Shown here: one piece after another, positions 6,138-13,088 of the stretch | Numbering within the stretch: the stretch's first letter is position 1 | How the letters are laid out: every line of letters begins with the position of its first letter | NCBI GenBank assembly: GCA_003646745.1 | Contig: QMLM01000022.1 | Coordinates: forward strand, 1 to 13,088 | DNA from: Deltaproteobacteria bacterium | GTDB lineage: Bacteria; Desulfobacterota; B13-G15; RBG-16-54-18 | DNA length: 13,088 nucleotides | Reading direction: 5' to 3' | Program-made: the position numbers and the translations under genes | Notes under the pieces: model-generated | What the model was told of the DNA's origin: nothing | The model's database searches: none | The model's input: only the letters and a program-made list of their open reading frames with translations

Positions 6138-7511
6138 ATGACAAAACAAAAGATACTGGTGGTAGATGACGAAAAGAGTATGTGCGATTTTTTGGAAATT
6201 ATGTTAAGAAAAGAAGGGTACGATGTGACTTGTACCACCAGCGGGGAAAAGGCCTTACAATTATTGGAGGATAGTCTCTATAGTATGGTACTCACTGATG
6301 TCAGGATGCCTGGGGTAGATGGATTCGATGTATTGCGCAAGACCAAGGAAATCAGTCCAGATACGGTGGTAATTATGATCACCGCTTACGGTTCCCCTGA
6401 GGGGGCAGTCACTGCCATGAAAGAGGGGGCATATGACTACATCACCAAACCCTTCCGTATAGAAGAGGTAAAACTCACCATCCGCAAAGCCCTGGAAAGG
6501 AGCAACCTCCTTAAGGAAAATATCCTGCTGCGCCAAGAGATAGAAGAGAGATATAAATTTTGGAACATCATCGGTAAAAGCCCCAAGATGCAGCGGATAT
6601 ATGACCTGGTGGAGAAGGTCTCCCAGACCAAGGCCAATGTGTTGATCACTGGGGAAAGTGGCACGGGCAAGGAGTTGGTGGCCAAGGCCATCCACTACAA
6701 CAGTCCTAGAAAAAACAGGGCCTTTGTTACCCTCAACTGCGGTGCCATTCCGGAGAACCTGTTGGAAAGCGAGCTCTTCGGTCACATGAAGGGCGCCTTT
6801 ACGGGGGCTATTGCCAATAAAAGGGGACTACTGGAGATAGCCGATGGGGGTACCCTCTTTATGGATGAGGTGGGGGAACTTCCTTTCCCACTCCAAGTGA
6901 AACTTTTGCGGGTGATTCAAGAACGTGAATTTAAACGGGTGGGGGGGACAGAAGACCTTAAGGTAGATGTAAGAATAATATCGGCAAGCAACCAAGATCT
7001 GGAACAGAAGGTAATACAAGGTGATTTTCGAGAGGATCTATTCTACCGCCTCAACGTAATACAGATAAAACTCCCGCCACTGCGGGAACGTAAAGAGGAT
7101 ATACCTTTATTAGTGAATCATTTCATCAAAAAATATAGCCTTGACACAGGAAAGGAGATAAAGGGGATATCTCCCGAGGCCTTGGGTTTGCTGCTGAGCT
7201 ACGGCTTCCCCGGCAATGTCAGGGAACTAGAAAACATCATAGAGAGAAGCATAACGCTGGAAACATCCTCCATGATTACGGAAAGACACATCCGCTCCTA
7301 TCTCAACGAGAGGATGATCTCTAAGAGCATCCCACCCTCCTTGGAGATCCCAGAGGAAGGAATCGACCTCAACAAGGTGGTGGAAGACCTGGAGAAGGCC
7401 TTCATCCTCAAGGCCTTGGAGCAAACAGGGGGGGTAAAAAAGAAAGCAGCGGAACTGCTGGGGATGAATTTTAGGGCGATGAGATATAAACTGGCCAAAT
7501 ACGGGCTTTAA
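6138..7511 (+). CDS. pilR: Sigma-54-dependent response regulator PilR (NtrC family)
   Basis: PilR receives phosphate from PilS and activates sigma-54 RNA polymerase at pilus promoters. The 457 residues contain three domains. The receiver (1-120) has the acidic pair Asp10-Asp11, phosphoacceptor Asp54 in LTDVRMPG, Thr82 and Lys104. The AAA+ domain (about 143-375) has Walker A GESGTGKE (172-179), the sigma-54-contacting GAFTGA loop (219-224), Walker B GGTLFMDEV (238-246) and the REDLFYRLNV segment near 298-307. A Fis-type helix-turn-helix lies at about 415-457 (KKKAAELLGMNFRAMRYKL). No key residue is missing. It starts at the ATG with a strong ribosome site, 85 bp after pilS, and that gap holds two hairpins, so its level may be set apart from pilBTCS. 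The sigma-54 promoter in front of pilB is a likely target. The stop overlaps that of convergent mutL. Confidence 0.93.
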   Translation: MTKQKILVVDDEKSMCDFLEIMLRKEGYDVTCTTSGEKALQLLEDSLYSMVLTDVRMPGVDGFDVLRKTKEISPDTVVIMITAYGSPEGAVTAMKEGAYDYITKPFRIEEVKLTIRKALERSNLLKENILLRQEIEERYKFWNIIGKSPKMQRIYDLVEKVSQTKANVLITGESGTGKELVAKAIHYNSPRKNRAFVTLNCGAIPENLLESELFGHMKGAFTGAIANKRGLLEIADGGTLFMDEVGELPFPLQVKLLRVIQEREFKRVGGTEDLKVDVRIISASNQDLEQKVIQGDFREDLFYRLNVIQIKLPPLRERKEDIPLLVNHFIKKYSLDTGKEIKGISPEALGLLLSYGFPGNVRELENIIERSITLETSSMITERHIRSYLNERMISKSIPPSLEIPEEGIDLNKVVEDLEKAFILKALEQTGGVKKKAAELLGMNFRAMRYKLAKYGL

Positions 7512-9169
7512 CTTCTTTTAAACCACCTCTCAAGGTCTCGCCAGCTCCACTTGACAAAGATAGGCCGTCCATGAGGGCAGGTAGCGGGATAGGCGGTATC
7601 TTCCCATCGTCTCAGTAATGCCCTTACTTCTTCCTCTTGTAACCTTCTGTTCGCTTTAATGGCCCCGTGGCAGGCTAGAAGCACACAAATCCTATCCAAG
7701 ACACCTTCCAAGACCCCCCCCTCCCCCCATTGGGCTAGCTCTTCAGCCAAGGCCTCTAGCAGGGAAGCTAAGTCTTCCCCCTGCAGAAAAGAGGGAACTG
7801 AATTAACGGCTAAGGTCTTACCTCCAAACCCCTCCAGATCCAAACCCACCCTTGCCAACTCCTCTCGATGTCCCAGTAATAACTGTGCTTCCTCCTCCTT
7901 CATCTCAATTAGTTGTGGCACAAGAAAATGCTGCTTAGGCAACGTCTTAGTTTGAAGGGATCTCTTCAAGCTCTCATACAGAACTCTCTCATGGGCTGCG
8001 TGTTGATCGACGATCACCACCCCCTCTTCCCCCTCCATTACGATATATGTCCCCTTGATTTGTCCTACCATTCGCCAAAGTGAGGAGGAACTGCCCTGTT
8101 CATCGATCATGAAATTGGGTGATGAAGAGAAGGGGTAATCCTTTCTCGCCTCTAATGCCTCCAAAGTTTGGCCTTCTAACGGATGATCTAAGGCGCGCCT
8201 CAGGGAACCGGAGACCCACCTGTGCAGCTGCTCTGGTTTGCGAAAACGAACTTCCATTTTTGTGGGATGGACGTTAACATCGACATCAGAGGGAGGAACC
8301 GAAATTGAGAGGATAACCACCGGGTACATCTTGGCGGGAATAAGCCTCCGATATGCCTCTAAAACGGCGTGAGAGATCAATTTGTCCTTGATATAGCGCC
8401 CATTCACATAGATATAGATCCCCTTTGAGGAGCCACGGACATAAGTGGGCAGGGTGGCCCACCCCTTCATCTCTCCCTCTCCTTCACTGTCCGCAATTCT
8501 AACTAACTGAGAGGCAACTTCTTTCCCCAAAATAGCCCTGATTCGTGATCTCTCATCCTGGGTGGGTGGGAGGTTGAAAAGAACCCGTTTGTTATGAGCC
8601 AGGGAAAATCCCACAGAAAAATGGGCCAGGGCCATCCTGGTGACCACCTCGATGATATGGGCCATTTCGGTTTGGACCCCCCTCAAAAACTTCCTTCTGG
8701 CAGGTAGATTGTAAAAGAGGTCGCTCACCTCCACCCTTGTCCCCGGAGGGCTTCCTGTCTCCATCACCTCCCTTACCTGCCCACCCTCCACCAGGATTTG
8801 TGTCCCTGAAAGCTCGTCCGTCGTCCTGGTTACCAAGAGCGTTCGTGACACCGCGGCAATGGAGGGAAGAGCCTCCCCTCTGAAGCCTAAGGTTCGAATA
8901 GAGAGGAGGTCTTCTTCCTCGCGGATCTTGCTGGTGGCGTGTCTCTCGAAGGCAAGAAGGGCATCCTCTCTGCTCATCCCTTCACCATCGTCCATGACCA
9001 CAATCCTCTTCCTGCCCCCCAGCTCTACCTCTATCCTTATGTTGCTGCTTCCCGCATCCAGGGAGTTTTCCAAAAGTTCCTTCACCACAGAGGCAGGCCT
9101 CTCGATCACCTCCCCTGCCGCAATCTTGCTCACCAAACCACTGGGAAGTACCCTTATCCTAGTGGCCAC
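7508..9169 (-). CDS. mutL: DNA mismatch repair protein MutL (endonuclease-type)
   Basis: MutL couples MutS mismatch recognition to strand removal. The GHKL ATPase half has ELLENSLDAG (31-40), the DGEGM motif (61-65) and GFRGEALPSI (95-104). The C-terminal half has DQHAAHERVLYE (388-399), ACHGAIKA (499-506) and CPHGRP (531-536). This set marks MutL proteins that nick DNA themselves, as in bacteria without MutH. QHFLVP (413-418) fits the Q-x-x-L-x-P sliding-clamp-binding motif. The 553 residues are on the short side because the linker (about 330-365) is brief. The start is GTG at 9169-9167, with GAGGTGA just upstream overlapping the pgi stop, which indicates translational coupling. The coding strand has a G6-A-G8 run (plus-strand 7714-7728) that could slip. 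MutS is not in the window. Confidence 0.96.
   Translation of the reverse strand: MATRIRVLPSGLVSKIAAGEVIERPASVVKELLENSLDAGSSNIRIEVELGGRKRIVVMDDGEGMSREDALLAFERHATSKIREEEDLLSIRTLGFRGEALPSIAAVSRTLLVTRTTDELSGTQILVEGGQVREVMETGSPPGTRVEVSDLFYNLPARRKFLRGVQTEMAHIIEVVTRMALAHFSVGFSLAHNKRVLFNLPPTQDERSRIRAILGKEVASQLVRIADSEGEGEMKGWATLPTYVRGSSKGIYIYVNGRYIKDKLISHAVLEAYRRLIPAKMYPVVILSISVPPSDVDVNVHPTKMEVRFRKPEQLHRWVSGSLRRALDHPLEGQTLEALEARKDYPFSSSPNFMIDEQGSSSSLWRMVGQIKGTYIVMEGEEGVVIVDQHAAHERVLYESLKRSLQTKTLPKQHFLVPQLIEMKEEEAQLLLGHREELARVGLDLEGFGGKTLAVNSVPSFLQGEDLASLLEALAEELAQWGEGGVLEGVLDRICVLLACHGAIKANRRLQEEEVRALLRRWEDTAYPATCPHGRPIFVKWSWRDLERWFKRS
7714..7728 (-). repeat. Homopolymer tract (G6-A-G8 on the coding strand) inside mutL
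   Basis: The plus strand reads eight C (7714-7721), one T, then six C (7723-7728). In mutL this encodes Gly-Glu-Gly-Gly around residues 482-486. Slippage by one base would frameshift the gene before the ACHGAIKA and CPHGRP motifs of the endonuclease domain. It is the longest C/G homopolymer I noticed in the window; a run of seven G lies in pilR at 6941-6947. Confidence 0.9.
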
Positions 9170-9172
9170 CCT

Positions 9173-10588
9173 TCACCTCGGAACTCTATATACCTTTCTC
9201 TCCTTAATCCATCTGTGTATCTGTTCACCTTCTCCCTCATAACCCCTTCTGCCCATCATCCCATAGGTGAGCCTTTTGCCCTCTTCCACCGCTGGTTGAT
9301 CGAAGGGGTTTACCCCGTAGAGACCCCCTGCGAAGGCGGTCTGGACCTCTAAGAGATAAAAAAGCCCTCCCAGAACCTTGGCGTCCAATCCTCTGAGGTA
9401 AATGGTGCAATTGCTCCTTTTATTTCTGGTCAACACGAATTCCGTTGCCCTCCTCTCGGCCTCTATAAGTTCATTCAGACTCTTCCCCTCCAAATAGGCG
9501 GTCTCCTCACCCCACGAGCCACCTGCGGGTATCCTCATCATGCGGGAGAAGGAACCCAAGGCCAGAAAGGTTATCACCTTATCATAGGGGCCCTCTAGAT
9601 AGAGTTGAAGCTGGGAGTGTTGATCGGTGACCCCAAGGGCCTTAACGGGAGTGGGACCTACATATACTGATCTACCTCGTAGATCCTTCTTCTTTCCCAA
9701 ACTTTCAGCCCATAACTGTCTAAACCAATCGGCCACCTCCCTTAATCCGTCTGCATAGGGCATCATCACCGATATCCCTTTGCCCTTCTTTGTGTGGGCC
9801 AGATATTGCAGGGTCGCATTGAGGAGGGCGGGGTTCGCCTCTAACTCCTCATCACAGCAGTATTTGTCCATTATGGCGGCCCCTTCGAGGAGCCCCTCAA
9901 TCTTTATACCTAAGAAGGCAGCAGGGAAAAGCCCCACAGGGGTGAGGACGGAAAACCTACCCCCCACCCCTGGAGGGACAGAAAAGCTCACCAACCCCTC
10001 ATCTTCAGCCAATCTCCTGAGGGGGCCTTTTGAGGGGTCGGTGGTCACCACCACCCTTCTCCTCCACTCTGGTCCCCACCTCTGCTTTAGAAACTCCAAA
10101 AAGATGAGAAACTGGCTTAAGGTCTCAATAGTGGAGCCAGATTTGCTGACGACATTGACGACAGTCTGAGACAGATCCAATACATCCAGTAGCCCTGCGA
10201 TGGTATCGGGATCGATATTATCCAAAAAGAAAACCCGCGGTCCCTTTCGGGCTTCAGAGGGTAGAAGATTGTGAAAGGGATGTCCAAGGGCAGCAATTAG
10301 CGCCCTGCCCCCTAGCGCTGACCCCCCAATGCCAAGGACCACCAACTCATGGGCACTGCCTCGGAGATCTTCAACCACACGTTTGATCTCCTCTATCCCT
10401 CCCTGATAAGGGAGGTTGAGAAAGGGGAGGTTGCCCTCATCCCTCTCACGTTGAACCCAACGCTGGACCCCTTTGACCCTATCCCTAATCTGCCCTATTT
10501 CCTCGGATGTAATTCCATGATCGGCCCCAATGACCTCTGCCATCATATTGGAATAATCCAGATAGATATCATTACCCTGCCAGATCAT
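9173..10588 (-). CDS. pgi: Glucose-6-phosphate isomerase
   Basis: Pgi interconverts glucose 6-phosphate and fructose 6-phosphate in glycolysis, gluconeogenesis and cell-wall sugar supply. The 471 residues match the shorter bacterial form rather than the 550-residue E. coli/eukaryote form. Two SIS-type sugar-phosphate folds are visible: GIGGSALG (86-93) and the phosphate-binding SKSGST (148-153), then a GVGGRFSVLTPVGLFP block (207-222). Likely catalytic residues are Glu295 in WAESLGKK, His324 in TDQHSQLQ and Lys438 in the signature FDQPAVEEGK (429-438). The ATG at 10588-10586 lies inside the accA end (17-bp overlap), with AGGAG (plus-strand 10596-10600) seven bases upstream, so it is co-translated with accA. 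mutL follows after 3 bp. Nothing suggests damage. Confidence 0.95.
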   Translation of the reverse strand: MIWQGNDIYLDYSNMMAEVIGADHGITSEEIGQIRDRVKGVQRWVQRERDEGNLPFLNLPYQGGIEEIKRVVEDLRGSAHELVVLGIGGSALGGRALIAALGHPFHNLLPSEARKGPRVFFLDNIDPDTIAGLLDVLDLSQTVVNVVSKSGSTIETLSQFLIFLEFLKQRWGPEWRRRVVVTTDPSKGPLRRLAEDEGLVSFSVPPGVGGRFSVLTPVGLFPAAFLGIKIEGLLEGAAIMDKYCCDEELEANPALLNATLQYLAHTKKGKGISVMMPYADGLREVADWFRQLWAESLGKKKDLRGRSVYVGPTPVKALGVTDQHSQLQLYLEGPYDKVITFLALGSFSRMMRIPAGGSWGEETAYLEGKSLNELIEAERRATEFVLTRNKRSNCTIYLRGLDAKVLGGLFYLLEVQTAFAGGLYGVNPFDQPAVEEGKRLTYGMMGRRGYEGEGEQIHRWIKERKVYRVPR

Positions 10589-11552
10589 CTCCCCACTCCT
10601 GTGTAAAGGCCCCTATTCTGCGGAATCTGTGATATCTCTCCAATAGAAGCCTCTGCTCGGGGACATCCCTCAATTCCCCCAAGTGTCGCAGTACCGCCTC
10701 CTTGAAATTGCTCGCTGCCCCTTGCCAGTCGCGATGGGCACCGCCCAAAGGCTCGGGGATGACCTCGTCTATCACCCCTAGCTTTAACAAATCCATGGCC
10801 GTCAACTTAAGGGCCTCTGCCGCTAAAGGGCCTTTAGTACCATCCCTCCACAGGATGGCGGCGCAGCCCTCGGGGGAGATGACCGAATAAATGGCGTTTT
10901 CCATCATCAAGATTCTATCCCCCACACCGATGGCCAAGGCACCGCCGCTGCCTCCTTCACCGATGACCACCACAACGATGGGCACGGGGAAGGTGGCCAT
11001 TTCCCTGAGGTTGTGTGCTATGGCTTCCGACTGTCCCCTTTCCTCCGCCCCCACCCCTGGATAGGCCCCCGGCGTATCGATCATGGTAATAATGGGTTTT
11101 TTGAACCTCGCCCCTAGCTCCATTATCCTGAGGGCCTTCCTGTAACCCTCTGGATGAGGCATGCCGAAGTTCCGAAAACTCATCTCTTTCACATCTCTAC
11201 CCTTCTGATGTCCTACCACTATCACTGTCTCGCCGTCTAAACGGGCAATACCACCTACCATGGCGGGATCATCCATAAATCTCCTGTCGCCATGCAGTTC
11301 TATAAAGTCCTCAAAGACCAACTGGATATAGTCCAAGGTATGGGGTCGGTCGATGTGACGGGACAGCTGCGTCCTCTGCCAAGGGGTAAGCTGAGAATAT
11401 ATATCTTGCCTGAGTTTGGCCAAGCGCCTCTGGAGCTTTTTTAACCTCGTTTGGACTCTGGGATCATCGCGGGGGGCAAAACGCTGCAATTCCTCATACT
11501 CCCGCTCAAGCTCCATGAGTGGCCTTTCAAAATCCAGATAGTGTCGTACCAC
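10572..11552 (-). CDS. accA: Acetyl-CoA carboxylase carboxyltransferase subunit alpha
   Basis: AccA with AccD transfers the carboxyl group from biotin-BCCP to acetyl-CoA, making malonyl-CoA, the first step of fatty-acid synthesis. The 326 residues fit the family (E. coli has 319). The N-terminus YLDFERPLMELEREYEEL aligns by eye with the E. coli start FLDFEQPIAELE, which supports the GTG start at 11552-11550 over the internal ATG at codon 13. Crotonase-type features include ITMIDTPGAYPGVGAEERGQ (155-174) and the oxyanion-hole region GEGGSGGALAIGVGDRILM (198-216), then SVISPEGCAAILW (223-235). The likely ribosome site AGGG lies in the loop of an inverted repeat just upstream. It follows dnaE, the arrangement also found in E. 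coli, and overlaps pgi by 17 bp. accD is not in this window. Confidence 0.96.
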   Translation of the reverse strand: MVRHYLDFERPLMELEREYEELQRFAPRDDPRVQTRLKKLQRRLAKLRQDIYSQLTPWQRTQLSRHIDRPHTLDYIQLVFEDFIELHGDRRFMDDPAMVGGIARLDGETVIVVGHQKGRDVKEMSFRNFGMPHPEGYRKALRIMELGARFKKPIITMIDTPGAYPGVGAEERGQSEAIAHNLREMATFPVPIVVVVIGEGGSGGALAIGVGDRILMMENAIYSVISPEGCAAILWRDGTKGPLAAEALKLTAMDLLKLGVIDEVIPEPLGGAHRDWQGAASNFKEAVLRHLGELRDVPEQRLLLERYHRFRRIGAFTQEWGDDLAG

Positions 11553-11554
11553 TT

Positions 11555-11572
11555 CTATATACCCTTATATAG
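11555..11572 (-). promoter_or_regulatory. Inverted repeat at the accA ribosome binding site
   Basis: CTATATACCCTTATATAG on the plus strand is a perfect 7-bp inverted repeat with a 4-base spacer, ending two bases upstream of the accA GTG. Read on the coding strand, the spacer is AGGG, the best Shine-Dalgarno match for accA. It could be a weak RNA hairpin around the ribosome site or a DNA operator. The rest of the 81-bp dnaE-accA gap (11553-11633) shows no convincing promoter or terminator. Confidence 0.45.
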
Positions 11573-11633
11573 GTTTAACTTTTTCCGCTATATGTTTTTT
11601 TATCATTTAGTGCACCTATCCGAAAATAATATC

Positions 11634-13088
11634 TCATTCCATCGTCACTGTCTTCGCCCCCAATAACCCCTCTACCGACCTCAGCAGTTCCTCAGAAGGA
11701 TCCACCATTAGCTCGGGGGATGGGGCAATAATCACCTCTGAACGAGGGGGAACAATGAGGTGAATGAGGGCTTCACAATCCCCCCTATTCTCCTCCAGAA
11801 TCTCCCTCAACTTCAACATCTGTTCTTTGGAAAGACCTAGAGTACGTAGCCTGATGTGGACTTTTGACACCTTTTGCTTTTTTGCCTCATCCAAGGGTAA
11901 AAGGGCAGAGGCCTTCACCTTAACCCTCTCCTCTCCTTTGTCCAAGGTACCCTTAACTAGGACGGGTAAATCCACCTTTACATAGGGACGAGCACTGCGA
12001 AAGAGCTCAGGAAAGACGATTACCTCTACTCTCCCCTTCATATCCTCCAGGGAGAGAAAGGCCATTTGTTCTCCCCTTTTCGTACTTATCTCCTTCACCT
12101 CCGCCACCAATCCACAGATGCTAACCTGAGTGCCGTTTCCCATCTCGGCCAACGCCTGTGTGTCTGCAGTGGTGAGCTCACGAATGTCCTGCTCATATTT
12201 AGCCAAGGGATGGCTTGTCAGATAAAAACCGAGCACCTCCTTCTCAAAGCTCAAGAGTTGACTTTCGGGCCACTCCTCTAAATCGGGCAATTGCATTTGA
12301 GCTTGTTGGCTCTCAAGGGTATCGAAGAGGGCGGGTTGACCTCGCCACCTCTGTCTTTGCTTAGCCTGTCCCTTCTCCAAGGCCTCTTCCAAGACCAGCA
12401 TGAGCTGCGATCTACGTGCACCGGTAAAATCAAAGGCCCCAGCCTTAATGAGGCTCTCTAATACCCTGCGATTGACCTTACGCAAATCCACCGACTCGCA
12501 AAAATCGAATAAGGAAGAAAACCTTCCTTTTTCATCTCGAAGGCGCAATATCTCTTCTACAGCTCCGAAACCCACGTTTTTGACCGCCCCCAGGCCATAT
12601 CTAATCCCCCCTCTATAGACGGTAAAACCCCAATCGCTCTCATTTATGTCTGGGGGGTGAACCTCTATCCCTTTCTCGCGGCACTCGGCCACATACCTCA
12701 TTACCTTGTCGGTATTGTCCATGTCACAGGTGAGCAGTGCCGCCATGAACTCGATGGGATAATGGGCCTTTAGGTAAGCCGTCTGGTAGGCGATCAGGGC
12801 ATAGGCAGCGCTGTGAGACTTGTTAAAGCCATATTCAGCAAACTTGGCCATCATCTCAAAGATCCGCTCAGACTTTTCCTGCTCTATACCATTGCGACGG
12901 GCCCCTTGGATAAACTTCTCCTTTAACCTTTCCATCTCCCCCGGATCCTTTTTGCTCATGGCACGGCGCAGGATATCGGCATCCCCCAAAGAAAAATTGG
13001 CAAGGCTGCTTGCAATCCTCATCACTTGTTCCTGATAGACGATCACCCCATAAGTATCTTCGAGAATCTCCCTCAATTTAGGTATTTC
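11634..13088 (-). CDS. dnaE: Partial: DNA polymerase III subunit alpha, C-terminal part
   Basis: This is the replicative polymerase catalytic subunit. The window holds the last 484 residues; the frame stays open through the right edge, so the PHP domain and catalytic palm are outside (full family length is about 1,150). In order: the finger/thumb segment DTYGVIVYQEQVM with LRRAMSKK and FNKSHSAAYALIAYQTAYLKAHYP; the GIRYGLGAVKNVG block (about residues 161-173 of the partial protein); a helix-hairpin-helix region (LIKAGAFD); QPALF (251-255), fitting the clamp-binding Q-x-x-L-F; the FYLTSHPL motif; and an OB-fold (about 318-398). The C-terminus is a short tail of the tau-binding type. The TTG at 13076-13074 is an internal Leu codon, not a start. 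The stop TGA is at 11636-11634, 81 bp before accA. It is DnaE rather than PolC by layout. Confidence 0.96.
   Translation of the reverse strand, partial: EIPKLREILEDTYGVIVYQEQVMRIASSLANFSLGDADILRRAMSKKDPGEMERLKEKFIQGARRNGIEQEKSERIFEMMAKFAEYGFNKSHSAAYALIAYQTAYLKAHYPIEFMAALLTCDMDNTDKVMRYVAECREKGIEVHPPDINESDWGFTVYRGGIRYGLGAVKNVGFGAVEEILRLRDEKGRFSSLFDFCESVDLRKVNRRVLESLIKAGAFDFTGARRSQLMLVLEEALEKGQAKQRQRWRGQPALFDTLESQQAQMQLPDLEEWPESQLLSFEKEVLGFYLTSHPLAKYEQDIRELTTADTQALAEMGNGTQVSICGLVAEVKEISTKRGEQMAFLSLEDMKGRVEVIVFPELFRSARPYVKVDLPVLVKGTLDKGEERVKVKASALLPLDEAKKQKVSKVHIRLRTLGLSKEQMLKLREILEENRGDCEALIHLIVPPRSEVIIAPSPELMVDPSEELLRSVEGLLGAKTVTME

Noticed and set aside
7914..7935. TGGCAC within mutL as a second sigma-54 -24 element
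   Set aside because: No TTGC follows at the required spacing, and it lies deep inside a coding gene.
8859..9352. Plus-strand open frames of 127 and 137 codons opposite mutL and the end of pgi
   Set aside because: They lie wholly over well-conserved coding sequence on the other strand, have low-complexity Ser/Leu-rich products, and lack ribosome sites.

Overview
This 13 kb window is a piece of a bacterial chromosome of roughly balanced base composition. It holds two gene blocks that point at each other. The left block (+ strand, about 180-7511) is a type IV pilus cluster in the order pilB-pilT-pilC-pilS-pilR. The right block (- strand, about 13088-7508) reads dnaE-accA-pgi-mutL. The pilBTCSR order, the sigma-54 promoter, the dnaE-accA pair and a MutL with the endonuclease motif set together suggest a deltaproteobacterial (Desulfobacterota/Myxococcota-like) organism or a relative. 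This is an inference from gene order and protein style; no marker here fixes the taxon. Arginine is often coded by AGG/AGA, which some thermophilic lineages favour, but I did not count codons.

Layout. Bases 1-182 are the 3' end of a probable sugar-phosphate isomerase/epimerase-like TIM-barrel gene. Bases 183-432 are the control region of the pilus operon: a 17-bp inverted repeat (198-214), a near-consensus sigma-54 promoter (288-303) about 75 bp further on, and a possible sigma-70 promoter (373-401). Then come pilB (extension ATPase with an MshEN-type N-terminus), pilT (retraction ATPase), pilC (inner-membrane platform), pilS (membrane histidine kinase) and pilR (sigma-54-activating response regulator), with gaps of 13-85 bp. 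The pilS-pilR gap holds two hairpins and a strong ribosome binding site. The stop codons of pilR and mutL overlap in one TTAA at 7508-7511, with no visible terminator between the blocks.

On the other strand, dnaE (the C-terminal 484 residues are in the window) is followed after 81 bp by accA. accA overlaps pgi by 17 bp, and pgi lies 3 bp from mutL. accA, pgi and mutL look co-transcribed and translationally coupled.

How the genes work together. PilB and PilT drive pilus extension and retraction through PilC. PilS probably senses a membrane signal and phosphorylates PilR. PilR activates sigma-54 RNA polymerase, so a sigma-54 promoter with an upstream palindrome in front of pilB suggests that the operon contains its own activator. 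No pilin gene (pilA) is present. The right block is housekeeping: replication (DnaE), fatty-acid synthesis (AccA), sugar-phosphate interconversion (Pgi) and mismatch repair (MutL).

I found no tRNA, rRNA, CRISPR array, insertion sequence or phage gene, and no protein that looks like an undescribed system. The most unusual DNA-level signal is a perfect 30-bp palindrome inside pilC (3392-3421), phased so that both strands encode the same nine residues.
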